Part shown: positions 36,707-46,844 of the stretch, piece after piece
Position numbering within the stretch: position 1 is the first letter of the stretch
Layout of the letters: each line of letters begins with the position of its first letter
Source of the DNA: Leeuwenhoekiella marinoflava DSM 3653
Lineage (GTDB): Bacteria; Bacteroidota; Bacteroidia; Flavobacteriales; Flavobacteriaceae
DNA length: 64,000 bases
Assembly (NCBI RefSeq): GCF_900129005.1
Contig: NZ_FQUN01000013.1
Coordinates: 1 to 64,000, forward strand
Direction of reading: 5' to 3'
Position numbers and translations under genes: made by a program
Notes under the pieces: model-generated
Told to the model about the DNA's origin: nothing
The model's database searches: none
The model's input: the letters and a program-made list of their open reading frames with translations, nothing else

Positions 36707-37713
36707 TAAGTGTTTATTTTCAAATTCTCATAGTACCAGTCAATAGCTTTCGTTATGCCCTCAGATATATCGCATTGCGGATTGTATCCCAATAAATTTC
36801 TAGCTTTTTGTATAGAAGCCAAAGAATGCGGTACATCACCCGGACGCTCAGGTCCAAATTCAGGTTTAATTTGAGCTAACGAACTGTCATAATTGAGTAA
36901 TCGTTCTTTCAACAAATTTACTAATTCAACTAATGTGGTGCGCTCTCCGTAAGCAATATTATAAATTTCGTTTAATGCGTGCTTATTTGGAGTGGTTAAC
37001 GCCAATAAATTAGCTTCTATAACATTATCAATATAGGTATAATCTCGAGAAAAAGAACCATCACCATTAATTACAGGAGACTTTCCTTGTAATAAAGTAG
37101 AAACAAATTTAGGTATTACTGCTGCATAAGCTCCATCAGGATCTTGCTTTGGTCCAAAAACATTAAAATAGCGTAAGCCTATACTATCAAAACCAAAACT
37201 TTGCTTATAAACTCCTGCATAAATTTCATTAACTAGCTTAGTAGCTGCATAAGGCGATAAAGGTCTGCCTATCTCACTTTCAATTTTTGGCAAATTAGCA
37301 TTATCACCATATGCTGAAGAACTTGCTGCAAATACAAACCGTGAAACTTTGGCTAATCTCGCTGCTTCAATAACATTTAAAAATCCTGTAACATTAACAC
37401 TATGGGTGTTCAACGGTGTCTTCAAACTTCTGGGAACAGATCCTAAAGCTGCCTGATGACTTACATAATCACAATTTTGCATTGCTTTGGCACACGTATC
37501 AAAATCTCTGATATCACCTTCTATAAATTCGAAAGATGAATGTTCATAGAACTCTTTAATGTTGACGAATTTACCCGTAGATAAATTGTCTAGACATTTA
37601 ACTTTAGCTCCTTGTTCAAGAAGTGCTTTTATTAAGTGCGAACCGATAAAGCCACAGCCGCCTGTTACTAACACATTCTTATTTTTCAACTGATTAAATT
37701 TTGTAGTTTTCAT
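36706..37713 (-). CDS. NAD-dependent sugar epimerase (WbpP/TviC-like UDP-GlcNAc 4-epimerase)
   Basis: A 335-residue extended SDR enzyme. The NAD motif is [20 protein letters not shown], followed by [11 protein letters not shown], the SSSAYG serine segment and YAATK (catalytic Tyr and Lys). The [15 protein letters not shown] region is typical of the WbpP/TviC group, which epimerise C4 of UDP-N-acetylhexosamines. It is the promoter-proximal gene of the three-gene nucleotide-sugar unit. Flippases and more glycosyltransferases are not next to it, so the polymer made is unknown. Confidence 0.87.
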   Translation of the reverse strand: MKTTKFNQLKNKNVLVTGGCGFIGSHLIKALLEQGAKVKCLDNLSTGKFVNIKEFYEHSSFEFIEGDIRDFDTCAKAMQNCDYVSHQAALGSVPRSLKTPLNTHSVNVTGFLNVIEAARLAKVSRFVFAASSSAYGDNANLPKIESEIGRPLSPYAATKLVNEIYAGVYKQSFGFDSIGLRYFNVFGPKQDPDGAYAAVIPKFVSTLLQGKSPVINGDGSFSRDYTYIDNVIEANLLALTTPNKHALNEIYNIAYGERTTLVELVNLLKERLLNYDSSLAQIKPEFGPERPGDVPHSLASIQKARNLLGYNPQCDISEGITKAIDWYYENLKINT

Positions 37714-37901
37714 GAAGTAGGGTTCAGACCGCTAATATATTATTTTTTCTTAAAAACATTTAACTTTTATTTAACTTAATTTTAGTTTTTAACATCTTTT
37801 AATTTTTGCAGTTAAACTTTTACTAAACGGATTAAGTAATTCGTGTCTAAGAAAAATCAATAGTAAATTTGATGTATATAAATAATTACTATACAAAAGT
37901 C

Positions 37902-38393
37902 ATGAATTACCTCAATTTAGATACCAAAAAAACTGAAGCTACAGTAGAACAACTTAACATTCTTCTTGCTGATTATCATTTATATTATCAAAAACTCAGA
38001 AACTTCCATTGGAATATTATTGGAGAGAACTTCTTTGACCTTCATGCAAAATTTGAAGAAATGTATACTGATACATTAATCAAGATTGATGAAGTAGCAG
38101 AACGAATTCTAACTTTACGCTACCAACCTATAAGTAATCTTACCGATTATCTTAAATTATCTAGTATTGAAGAAGCTTCTAGTGAGATTAAAGATGTTGA
38201 AATGGTTAAAATTCTTTTAGATGACCACGGTTTGTTATTAAAGCAAATGCGCTCAACAGTTAAAACTGCAGACGAAGGTGGTGACGAGGGTACTATTGAT
38301 TTATTAGGTGCTTACATTAGAGAGTTAGAAAAAACAAGTTGGATGTTAGATTCATGGAGAATGAACAAAACTTCAAACCACAAAAAATCGTAA
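37902..38393 (+). CDS. dps: Dps family DNA-binding ferritin
   Basis: A 163-residue Dps when started at the ATG at 37902 (MNYLNLDTKK), where family members usually begin; an upstream TTG/ATG pair at 37869-37872 would add 11 residues. The ferroxidase motif is present as KLRNFHWNIIGENFFDLHAK and EMYTDTLIKIDEVAERI. Dps stores iron oxidised by peroxide and protects DNA. It is a single gene, followed by an MscS channel after 33 bases. Confidence 0.93.
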   Translation: MNYLNLDTKKTEATVEQLNILLADYHLYYQKLRNFHWNIIGENFFDLHAKFEEMYTDTLIKIDEVAERILTLRYQPISNLTDYLKLSSIEEASSEIKDVEMVKILLDDHGLLLKQMRSTVKTADEGGDEGTIDLLGAYIRELEKTSWMLDSWRMNKTSNHKKS

Positions 38394-38426
38394 CTTATAA
38401 AACATAATTAACCCACACCATTTAAT

Positions 38427-39374
38427 ATGCTAATATTACAAGAAGCCGCATCAAAATCTGATTTAACTTTTTTGGGTTTTGACCTTTACAAATTAATAGA
38501 TAAACTTCAAGGTTGGGGCGAGAGTTTAATATTAAAACTACCCAATTTTATTGTTGCAGTTTTGGTTTTTGCCGTCTTCTGGTTTATAGCAAAATATGTT
38601 TCGAGATTTGTTCGAACAATTTTAATGAGGGGAGTTGGGCAAGACTCTATAAAAGTAATGGCTGGTCAAACAGCCTTTGCTATTACGGTATTAGTTGGTT
38701 TCTTCGTTGCATTAGGTATTATGGACCTAGACAAAGTTCTAACTTCTGTTTTAGCTGGTGCGGGTGTTGTAGGTCTAGCTATTGGTTTGGCTTTACAAGG
38801 AACATTAAATAACACATTTAGTGGAGTTATTTTAAGTTTTATGCCACGACTTCAATTAGGCGATTGGGTAGAAACTAACGACTACGCAGGTATAGTTGAA
38901 GAAATTACCCTACGTAATGTAACCTTAAGACAGTCTGACAACAATTATGTTATTGTTCCTAACTCTAATATTGTAGATTCTCCATTTAAGAACTGGAGTC
39001 AAACAGCAAGATCACGAGTTTTTATTAACTGTGGTGTGGGATATGAAAGTGATTTAGAAAAAGTAAAAGCGCTAACACTTGAAACTTTAACCAATACATT
39101 TGACCAACAAATCCAAGAAGAGATAGAGTTTTATTATGAAGGATTTGGTGATAGTTCTATCAATTTTGTAGCACGATTTTGGGCTCCTGTTTCAAAAAGA
39201 AGAGATATGCTAATTGCTCAAGACAAGGCGATTATTGCAATTAAAAAAGCATTTGATGCTAATGACATTAATATTCCATTCCCAATACGCACATTAGACT
39301 TTGGTAAAAATAAATTCAGATCAGAGACTATAACTATAGCCAACTCTGGTGATGTTCAATCTTCAGAGGCTTAA
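38427..39374 (+). CDS. MscS family small-conductance mechanosensitive channel
   Basis: A 315-residue channel protein. Hydrophobic segments at about 40-60, 78-98 and 110-135; the last is the pore helix, rich in Gly and Ala (VLAGAGVVGLAIGLALQGTL). The beta-domain begins MPRLQLGDWVE. The C-terminal alpha/beta domain continues to about 295. It opens on membrane tension during osmotic downshift. It overlaps the upstream extension of the next frame, but the likely start of the next gene is after its stop. Confidence 0.93.
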   Translation: MLILQEAASKSDLTFLGFDLYKLIDKLQGWGESLILKLPNFIVAVLVFAVFWFIAKYVSRFVRTILMRGVGQDSIKVMAGQTAFAITVLVGFFVALGIMDLDKVLTSVLAGAGVVGLAIGLALQGTLNNTFSGVILSFMPRLQLGDWVETNDYAGIVEEITLRNVTLRQSDNNYVIVPNSNIVDSPFKNWSQTARSRVFINCGVGYESDLEKVKALTLETLTNTFDQQIQEEIEFYYEGFGDSSINFVARFWAPVSKRRDMLIAQDKAIIAIKKAFDANDINIPFPIRTLDFGKNKFRSETITIANSGDVQSSEA

Positions 39375-39378
39375 CCTT

Positions 39379-40260
39379 ATGTATAAAACTATCTTTTATT
39401 TTGCTTTAATCCTTTCTATTTGCAGTTGTCAGGATTATGGAAAACTGGATAAAAAAGGTGGTTTAGCTCGTAATCTCGCGGAAGTTTCCGGCTTAGCACT
39501 TTTCGAAAATGACACATTAATTTATACTGCAACAGATCACGGAAATCCCAATCATATTTATGGTTTAGATGGAAGCGGAAACATTCAGCGGGAAATCGTT
39601 ATTAGTAATGCGCCTAATGAAGATTGGGAAGATTTAACAACAGATCCGAAGGGTACACTTTACATTTCTGATACCGGAAATAATGAAAATGAACGGGAAG
39701 ATCAGTTCATTTATATCATTCAGAATTTTGCAAGTCTCGCAGCCTCCAGAGATACTCTGCAAGCAAAACGCATTACGTTTAAGCTTTCTGATCAAAAAGA
39801 TTATCCGCCAGATTTAAATAATCTCAATTTTGATATAGAAGCTTTGCTCTATAAAGAAGAGAATCTCTATATGTTTACGCGTAATAGAAGTCGGCATTTT
39901 GATGGAATCACCAAAGTCTATAAATTACCTGCTCGCCCTGGTAATTATCAGGCTCAGCTAATTGACCAATATTTCGTTTGTGATGACCTCAATACATGTG
40001 CAATAACAGGTGTTACAATGTCTCCAAAAGGTGATCGAATCGCATTGCTTACTTCAGACAAAGTTATTATGCTTTCGCAATTTGAAGGAGAAAACTTTTT
40101 CTCCGGAAAAATTGAGACTTACGATCTTGATTATACCTCTCCAAAAGAAGGTATTGCCTTTAAAAATGATTCAACTTTATATATCGTAGATGAACGCAGA
40201 GCTCAAACCGGCGGTAATCTCTATGAATATTCCCTAAACAAAAAAACACGCTTTAATTAG
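39379..40260 (+). CDS. Lipoprotein with beta-propeller-like fold, unknown function
   Basis: A 293-residue lipoprotein from the ATG at 39379 (MYKTIFYFALILSICSCQDY), four bases after the MscS stop; the earlier ATG at 39349 lies inside the channel gene. Repeated short strands such as LAEVSGLALFENDTLIYTAT, EDWEDLTTDPKGTLYISDTG and SPKEGIAFKNDSTLYIVDE look like blades of a propeller of the SdiA-regulated/NHL kind. No catalytic motif is assigned. Probably sits in the outer or inner membrane facing the periplasm. Confidence 0.7.
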   Translation: MYKTIFYFALILSICSCQDYGKLDKKGGLARNLAEVSGLALFENDTLIYTATDHGNPNHIYGLDGSGNIQREIVISNAPNEDWEDLTTDPKGTLYISDTGNNENEREDQFIYIIQNFASLAASRDTLQAKRITFKLSDQKDYPPDLNNLNFDIEALLYKEENLYMFTRNRSRHFDGITKVYKLPARPGNYQAQLIDQYFVCDDLNTCAITGVTMSPKGDRIALLTSDKVIMLSQFEGENFFSGKIETYDLDYTSPKEGIAFKNDSTLYIVDERRAQTGGNLYEYSLNKKTRFN

Positions 40261-40325
40261 GAGCAACAACATTCTAAAAAGCTTTTCGTTTATAGTATTT
40301 TTAAGCATTGTCAGACTTTAAAAAT

Positions 40326-41468
40326 ATGATTGAAGAACGCCTTTCTGAACTTGAAGCCGAAAACGAAAAGCTAAAAGCCAAACTCAACAAGCAAGATTCT
40401 AAGAAAAAGCAACGCCGTAAACTCGGCTGGACATTTCTTAAACGCTCTTCCGGGATGATCTTAGGGGCTCAACTTAAAAAAAGTATTGAGCGTTTTTTAG
40501 ATGAAATGGCGCAACAACAGCGCGTCTCTAGAGAAACTATTTCAGAATTATTGAGCAGTATTATTATACGACTTACCCGCGTGGGCTTTCTTTTGATTCT
40601 AACAGCTGTATTACCTTCTATCCTTTTAATTTTTCAGACTTATTATCTCGCTAAACAAAACACCTTGATTACCGGACAAAGCCAAATGTTTAGACAACAA
40701 AATACGCGTTTAGATCAGCAAACTTATTTACAAGAAGCAGACCGCCGCGGTCAGACGCTTTTAATAATGGATAATATGCTGAAAGAAATTAGCCATGATG
40801 TTGCCGGTAGTTCTCAAAATAAAATAGACGATGCTACAGCAGGAAGACTCATTGCATTGAGTAAAATGCTGAAACCTTACAAATACCTCGAAAACGACAG
40901 TCTTATAAATAACGTTACCAGTCCAGAACGTGGTTATCTGCTGATCTCTCTTTTAGAAACCGGTGTTAACCTCAACAGCACAACCAGAACCCGAACGAAC
41001 GGAAAACTTATAGAGCGTCTGGATTTTACCTATGCAGAATTGAGAAATATTTCACTTAAAGGTTATGATCTATTAAACATTGATCTTTCTTATTCAGACT
41101 TAAGAAACTCAAATTTTAATGGCACCGATTTTGAAAATGCAGACTTTAATAATGCTAATCTAACCAACACAAATCTTACGTATACCAGTTTCAACAAGGC
41201 TAATCTTGAAGGTGTAGATTTTACGAACGCTATTCTGGATTATGCAAATTTGCAAAACGCTAATTTAAAAATGGCTGATTTGAGAAATGTTAGTCTGCTA
41301 AAATCTAAAATTCTAGATGCAGATTTCACAAACGCCAGAGTCCACAAAACCTTTGAACGAGATGTGTTGCAACAATTGAATATAGATCAAAGAGACTGGT
41401 TGTTTTCAACTTTTGAAGTGGTAGAAATTGATGATAACGACTATCAATTACTCCCAATCAAAAATTAA
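40326..41468 (+). CDS. Pentapeptide repeat membrane protein
   Basis: A 380-residue protein from the ATG at 40326 (MIEERLSELEAENEK; a TTG at 40308 is an alternative). The start is a short coiled coil. One or two membrane segments lie near 85-110 (GFLLILTAVLPSILLIFQTY). Residues about 240-340 are pentapeptide repeats of the A(D/N)LxN type: LRNSNFNGTDFENADFNNAN, LTNTNLTYTSFNKANLEGVD, which form a right-handed beta-helix. Role unknown. It ends five bases from the converging gene. Confidence 0.85.
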   Translation: MIEERLSELEAENEKLKAKLNKQDSKKKQRRKLGWTFLKRSSGMILGAQLKKSIERFLDEMAQQQRVSRETISELLSSIIIRLTRVGFLLILTAVLPSILLIFQTYYLAKQNTLITGQSQMFRQQNTRLDQQTYLQEADRRGQTLLIMDNMLKEISHDVAGSSQNKIDDATAGRLIALSKMLKPYKYLENDSLINNVTSPERGYLLISLLETGVNLNSTTRTRTNGKLIERLDFTYAELRNISLKGYDLLNIDLSYSDLRNSNFNGTDFENADFNNANLTNTNLTYTSFNKANLEGVDFTNAILDYANLQNANLKMADLRNVSLLKSKILDADFTNARVHKTFERDVLQQLNIDQRDWLFSTFEVVEIDDNDYQLLPIKN

Positions 41469-41472
41469 AATA

Positions 41473-43044
41473 CTACTTTTTCTTCCATTTTAGTTGGAAT
41501 AGATCCTTTCTGCGATCTACAAGATTGTGCACACTACCAAACTGATTCAGTTCTTTTAAAAGGTCAAGATCAACATCTGCTACAAGAATCATCTCAGCAT
41601 TCGGAGTAGCTTCAGCTTTCACTCCATTTGTTGGAAACTGAAAATCACAAGGCGTTAAAACCATACTTTGAGCGAATTGCATATCCATATTATGCACTTT
41701 AGGAATATTCCCTACGCTACCTGCAATAGCTACATAACACTCGTTTTCAATCGCTCTTGCTTGTGCACAATGGCGAACACGGCTGTATCCGTTTTGGGTA
41801 TCTGTAAGAAAAGGCACAAAAAGAATATCCATACCTTCATCTGCAAGTAAACGGCTTAATTCTGGGAATTCTACATCATAACAAATAAGAATACCTATTT
41901 TACCACAATCTGTATTGAAGGTTTTCAGCACTTCTCCCCCACTCATTCCCCAAGCTTTTGCCTCATCAGGAGTTACGTGCAGTTTGTAAAATTTCTCTAT
42001 CGTTCCGTCACGTTTGCAAAGAAAACCTACATTATATAGCGTACCATCTTCAATATATGGCATACTCCCCGTAATGATATTGATATTATAACTTACCGAT
42101 AGCTCAGAAAAACGATCTCTTATACGCTCTGTGTATTTCGCTAGTTCACGTATAGCATCAGGCTCAGAAAGATGGTTGTATGCAGCCATAAGCGGCGCAT
42201 TAAAAAACTCTGGGAACAATGCAAAATCAGAGCGATAACCTGAAATAGTATCGATGAAATATTCAGCTTGCTCTATGAGTTCTTCAAAATTCTTATAGGT
42301 ACGCATTTGCCACTGAACCAAGCCTAAACGCACCACGGTTTTAATCGCATTTGGTTTTTTTACGGGTTTCTGATAATAAATATTATCCCATTCCAAGAGT
42401 GCAGCATAATCTTTAGACTGCATATCTCCTTCCAGATAATTTGTGATGATTCGTTTTACATGAAAATCATTACTCAGTTGAAAATCAAGAACCGGATCAT
42501 TAATCTCACGAGCCCGTACTTTTTCAATATAAGCCTTAGGAGAAAGATCTTTAGCGTGCTGGTGATAATTGGGCAACCTTCCGCCAAAAACAATACGTTC
42601 TAAGTTCAAGTTCTCACACAATTCTTTACGGTAATCATATAAACGACGACCTATACGCATCCCACGGTATTGCTGTGAAATAAAGATTTCTATTCCGTAG
42701 AGCACATTTCCTTTAGGTGTATGGGTACTAAAAGTCTCGTCACCTGTGATTTGCATATACGTATGCGTATCTGTAAACTTATCATAGTCTACAATGATTG
42801 AAAGCGCACAACCGGCAATCTCACCATTGACTTTTACCACAACCTGACCTTCCGGAAAAATCGATATCAGTTTCTGAATATCTTTTTTCTTCCAATAGGA
42901 ATCTGTAATATTGGGATACACAGCGATCATAATCTCTTTAAGCTCCTCATAGTCTTTAACCTTGAGGTATTCCAGATTGATTGTGTCTACGCGTTCGCGC
43001 TTTTCTAAACCTTCAGTATTGTCAATATTTTCTATTTCCTTCAT
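41473..43044 (-). CDS. GNAT N-acetyltransferase - carbon-nitrogen hydrolase fusion
   Basis: A 523-residue two-domain protein. Residues 15-200 are a GNAT fold (VVVKVNGEIAGCALSIIVDY, QYRGMRIGRRLYDYR for acetyl-CoA binding). Residues 225-515 are a nitrilase-superfamily domain with the Glu-Lys-Cys triad in FALFPEFFN, KFYKLHVTPDEAK and GILICYDVEFPELS. Such fusions are widespread in bacteria. Their substrates are not well defined; amide bond formation and cleavage on the same metabolite is plausible. Standing alone between convergent and divergent neighbours. Confidence 0.9.
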   Translation of the reverse strand: MKEIENIDNTEGLEKRERVDTINLEYLKVKDYEELKEIMIAVYPNITDSYWKKKDIQKLISIFPEGQVVVKVNGEIAGCALSIIVDYDKFTDTHTYMQITGDETFSTHTPKGNVLYGIEIFISQQYRGMRIGRRLYDYRKELCENLNLERIVFGGRLPNYHQHAKDLSPKAYIEKVRAREINDPVLDFQLSNDFHVKRIITNYLEGDMQSKDYAALLEWDNIYYQKPVKKPNAIKTVVRLGLVQWQMRTYKNFEELIEQAEYFIDTISGYRSDFALFPEFFNAPLMAAYNHLSEPDAIRELAKYTERIRDRFSELSVSYNINIITGSMPYIEDGTLYNVGFLCKRDGTIEKFYKLHVTPDEAKAWGMSGGEVLKTFNTDCGKIGILICYDVEFPELSRLLADEGMDILFVPFLTDTQNGYSRVRHCAQARAIENECYVAIAGSVGNIPKVHNMDMQFAQSMVLTPCDFQFPTNGVKAEATPNAEMILVADVDLDLLKELNQFGSVHNLVDRRKDLFQLKWKKK

Positions 43045-43076
43045 ATGTAAATTGCCTAACGGCGAAAAAATTAATT

Positions 43077-46000
43077 CTAAAAATTAAAACCAAATCCAAA
43101 TGAAACGCGGTAGCCTTCACTAGATTTAAAAAGATTGAAAGTACCACTCAACGCATCTGCACTGTTAACCCAGAAACCTATACCGTACGAGTCGTGCCAT
43201 TGCTCTGAATTATTATCAAAATCTGACCAAACTCTACCCAAATCATATCCTCCAAAAACACCTATCTGCAAAGGTAAAAATCCAGTTTTAAACGTATTGA
43301 AAGCATATCTTAAATCACCTGAAGTCGCAAAGGCTCGCTCACCGGCAAAACGATCAAAACGGTAACCGCGTAACCCGTTTCTTTGCCCTAAAGTTGCTGC
43401 TTGATAAAACTCGGTATTATCACCAAATCTAAACTGACCACTCGCTGAAGTCTTAAGCACTAATTTTCTATTTGTACTTATTGCATTGTAAAAACCAATA
43501 CTTGGATTCAAGTAAGCAAAGCGTCTACCGGTCTCAGTAAGATTATTTGTAAAGCCACCATTAAGTACGAAATCCATTCCACGCGTAGGTGCAAGAGTAT
43601 TATCTTTGCTATGGTACTCATAAGCGGCATCAAAAGTCGCAAAATACTTACGCTCTTCTTGCTCTATAATATCTACAATATCAATATACCTAAGATAATT
43701 ATCTGCTACTTTTATTCCTTCAAATTTTGCATTTACCGAAAAAGTGCTTCCATAATCAGAGTTACGTAAAAGTCCTGCAGAAGCCTCTATGCGGCTCAAC
43801 CGAACTCTGTTAAAGTTCATTCCAAATTCATCATCATTATTAGTTGATTCGTTTCCGTAGCCAAAAAAGTTTTTGGCATAATTAGGCGTTGTATATCTAC
43901 CCGCTAAAACCAGATTCCAATCATTCATAATACCAGCAAACTCTCCTTTATACGAAAAATCAAGACCACTTGTTGCAAAATAGTACAACACATTGAAGCG
44001 GTGTTGTTGTGAAAAAGGATTTTGTCTAAAGCCATTTACAGTATATGTATCAGACAATCCTATACTTACTCCATTGTCTGGGTTATATCCAAATGCCGGT
44101 GTTAAAACATTAGATCGTAAAATCTGTTTCTGGTAATCATAAGTATTGTAATCGTAAACGTCTGTAAGCCTAAAATTCGCTCCGCCTTTTTCTTCAATAG
44201 TGTTAGGTAAACTCTCGTGATCATAAACTTTAATTTTTCTCCCACTTTTAATGCGGTAAATATCCTTGTTCTGCCCACCGATGATTCGGGTAAAAATAGG
44301 GTTATCTCCTTCTCCATTTACCTCAAAAACATCATCGTCGTCAAGACCGTAAATCCAAAGCTGTTTGGTTTCGTTAGAAAAATAAGTGCGATCATGCATT
44401 AGGTCTGCCTGCTTTCCATCTTTTATTCGCCAAGCTTTTACCGTAGTCTGATTGTTTTCACGAGTAATTTCAAAATAATCATCTTTATCTGTACCTACAA
44501 CCATTTGTAGTTCTACCAAATAATCATAAAATGATCCTGCTATTTCTACCAAATTATCGCGACGTCCTTTTAAATTTTCTTTGATATCCTGTATAGATTG
44601 ACCATTACTAACCTCTGGAGGAAGATCTGTAAACGCCTCTTCTATAACAGAATCTGTAACGTGTTCTTTTATGTAGCTCGCTTGCTCTAACCAGACTTCT
44701 CTTCCCGACTGCTGTGCAAGAGCACGATCAAGTTTTATACCTGCATTATTAAACCACTTCATATCATTCAGATTCTTATCATAAACCTGAAACTGTTTTG
44801 CCATTCCAAATAAAGTGCGGGCAACATCTAGAATTGCTCCATCAAAATTGGTAAATACCTGATCGCGATCTCTAGGAATGGGCACAAAAACATCTTCACC
44901 ATCTGTAGTTTTAAATTCTGCCCAACGCCATTGGTCGTTATGCCTGTCCCAATCACCTATAAGCATATCAAACATACGGGCACGTATATAAGTAGGTTCG
45001 TCTACCACATTAGATTCATCACTGCGTAATTTGTTAAGAATATCATCTGTACTCTCAATATCATCAGGATAGTTAAAAGTCTCTCCACCGTACTCTTTAG
45101 CCGGTCGCTCAACAATCATATAGAGTTGATCACCATAATCTTCATTATACAAACCTAAAGCAGGCTGTTTTGGCACATAATATAAACGAGGAGTTGTGTG
45201 CAAAACCTGTGAAGCTTCACTCAAACGCGGGATTGCAAAAGCTCCGTAGGGATGCGCAGAAGTGTAAAAATCCTGAATCAAAGATTCTGGTAAGGTATTT
45301 TCTAAGTCCTCTTCTACATCAGCATTTTCTTTTAAAATTACTTTTTGCAAAAATTGAACAGCGCTTTTACGCAAAGCCCTCATATTATACTCTCTACCGG
45401 TTTTATCCTTAAGTCTTAAAGAAACAGTTTGATGTCCCCCACCCGGTCTAATTACTTCAAGACCTCCATAAAGTGTATCTAATAAGGCTACTGGCGCTGT
45501 CACTTCTTTACCATAAACTTCCCGATAGTGCTCTCCCCATACCCTTTCAAAAAAATCTGAACGCTCAGTTTTTTCTGTAGGATAAACTGAAGTTTTTACA
45601 GTAGCAGGAAAATCTGTTGGTATATGTGAATAGTCTTCTATTTTATCAGGACCATAAATCTCTTTCTGAAAAAATAGTTCAGGCTCACCGGTTTCCTGAT
45701 TGGTGCCGTAGTAACGAACCCATGACGAACCATCTTCAAAAATATCTAATTGAGCAAAGCCTTCGTAATCTGAACTAAATAATCCATCATTACCTAAATA
45801 TGCATAAGATGATTTAGAACCAGATCCTGAAACAATTTGTCTAACCTCATCGTGCTCAATGTACTGTAAGCCGTGCTCATGTCCAGACGTAAAAATAATT
45901 TTATTATGTCCCTGAGCTAACACACGTAAGCGCTTCATTAACTCATTATACTTCTCGTTAAAACGATCTTGTTTAGAGACTCCTCCCTGTGTTCTAATCT

Positions 46001-46787
46001 GAGTCACCAAAGAACCTAAAATAGGTACGGGAATTTTCTGTTGAGAAGGGTATAAATGTTTATCTAAAGCAAACTTACCACCATGCACACCGTTGGTAAA
46101 CATTGGGTGATGCATTGCAATTACTAAAGTTTTATGCTGATTTTTCTTGATCTCATTTTCTAACTCAATAAAAAACTTCTCCCGATCTTTAATATTATCG
46201 CATTTATCATTAATCTCCGGGCTTTTATCCCAGTCCTCCAAATACCATTGTGTATCTAAAATGATCATATGAACCGATTTATTAATATCATAATTCACCA
46301 ACGGACAACCGTCCTTTGGCAAAAAAACATCATCTAAACCCGTTATTTTCTTCAGATATTCCTCTTCTCTATTCAAGCCGTGTAAATGGTCATTATACCA
46401 GTCGTGATTTCCAGGAATAAATATAGGTGTACCTTCATAATTATCAAAAGTCTCAACCTGTGCATCAACACGGTGTTGAGCAAGCGGGCGCTCTTCTGTT
46501 CCTTCAGGAGGCATTCCTACCGGATAAATATTATCACCTAAAAAAATAGCAAATGATGAATCATCATTTGCTTTATCTAAAAACTTCTTAAATAATTTAA
46601 TCCCTTCGGTACTTTGCCCCATTTCAGAATTACCGGCATCACCTAGTAAATAAAAAGTACGATCTATTTTTTTTGCTGAAGGATAAATTCCTTGTTCAAC
46701 ACCTTCTTTGTATCTGGAAGTATATGTGGCGCAAGCCGAAAGAAACAAGCAGATTACAAGTGTTAGAAGTATGTTATTTTTTATCAT
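43077..46787 (-). CDS. Outer-membrane lipoprotein: metallophosphatase, kinase-like domain and beta-barrel in one chain
   Basis: A 1236-residue lipoprotein (LLTLVICLFLSAC). Residues about 42-370 are a calcineurin-like phosphatase: LLGDAGNSEMGQS, IFLGDNIYPVG, FIPGNHDWYND, IAMHHPMFTNGVHGG and FTSGHEHGLQ. Residues about 440-660 look kinase-like: a glycine-rich RPGGGHQTVSLRLK (about 447), YNMRALRKS with a candidate ATP-lysine (about 468), MFDMLIGDWDRHNDQWRW (about 605-620, compare the catalytic loops of HipA and FAM20C), and PIPRDRDQVF (about 636) where the metal-binding Asp would be. From about 895 to the end there are repeated beta-strands ending in Phe (YRVSFGFGFNF), a typical outer-membrane beta-barrel of the surface-antigen type. 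Divergent from the HD-Pycsar gene. Confidence 0.83.
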   Translation of the reverse strand: MIKNNILLTLVICLFLSACATYTSRYKEGVEQGIYPSAKKIDRTFYLLGDAGNSEMGQSTEGIKLFKKFLDKANDDSSFAIFLGDNIYPVGMPPEGTEERPLAQHRVDAQVETFDNYEGTPIFIPGNHDWYNDHLHGLNREEEYLKKITGLDDVFLPKDGCPLVNYDINKSVHMIILDTQWYLEDWDKSPEINDKCDNIKDREKFFIELENEIKKNQHKTLVIAMHHPMFTNGVHGGKFALDKHLYPSQQKIPVPILGSLVTQIRTQGGVSKQDRFNEKYNELMKRLRVLAQGHNKIIFTSGHEHGLQYIEHDEVRQIVSGSGSKSSYAYLGNDGLFSSDYEGFAQLDIFEDGSSWVRYYGTNQETGEPELFFQKEIYGPDKIEDYSHIPTDFPATVKTSVYPTEKTERSDFFERVWGEHYREVYGKEVTAPVALLDTLYGGLEVIRPGGGHQTVSLRLKDKTGREYNMRALRKSAVQFLQKVILKENADVEEDLENTLPESLIQDFYTSAHPYGAFAIPRLSEASQVLHTTPRLYYVPKQPALGLYNEDYGDQLYMIVERPAKEYGGETFNYPDDIESTDDILNKLRSDESNVVDEPTYIRARMFDMLIGDWDRHNDQWRWAEFKTTDGEDVFVPIPRDRDQVFTNFDGAILDVARTLFGMAKQFQVYDKNLNDMKWFNNAGIKLDRALAQQSGREVWLEQASYIKEHVTDSVIEEAFTDLPPEVSNGQSIQDIKENLKGRRDNLVEIAGSFYDYLVELQMVVGTDKDDYFEITRENNQTTVKAWRIKDGKQADLMHDRTYFSNETKQLWIYGLDDDDVFEVNGEGDNPIFTRIIGGQNKDIYRIKSGRKIKVYDHESLPNTIEEKGGANFRLTDVYDYNTYDYQKQILRSNVLTPAFGYNPDNGVSIGLSDTYTVNGFRQNPFSQQHRFNVLYYFATSGLDFSYKGEFAGIMNDWNLVLAGRYTTPNYAKNFFGYGNESTNNDDEFGMNFNRVRLSRIEASAGLLRNSDYGSTFSVNAKFEGIKVADNYLRYIDIVDIIEQEERKYFATFDAAYEYHSKDNTLAPTRGMDFVLNGGFTNNLTETGRRFAYLNPSIGFYNAISTNRKLVLKTSASGQFRFGDNTEFYQAATLGQRNGLRGYRFDRFAGERAFATSGDLRYAFNTFKTGFLPLQIGVFGGYDLGRVWSDFDNNSEQWHDSYGIGFWVNSADALSGTFNLFKSSEGYRVSFGFGFNF

Positions 46788-46844
46788 GAAAATAATTTTG
46801 GGAATTCTTTTTCGTACTTTTCCTTACTTTAATAACAAAAATTC

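Noticed and set aside
37869-37901. 11-residue N-terminal extension of Dps
   Set aside because: Family members begin at MNYLNLD; the extension has only a TTG/ATG pair and no conserved sequence.
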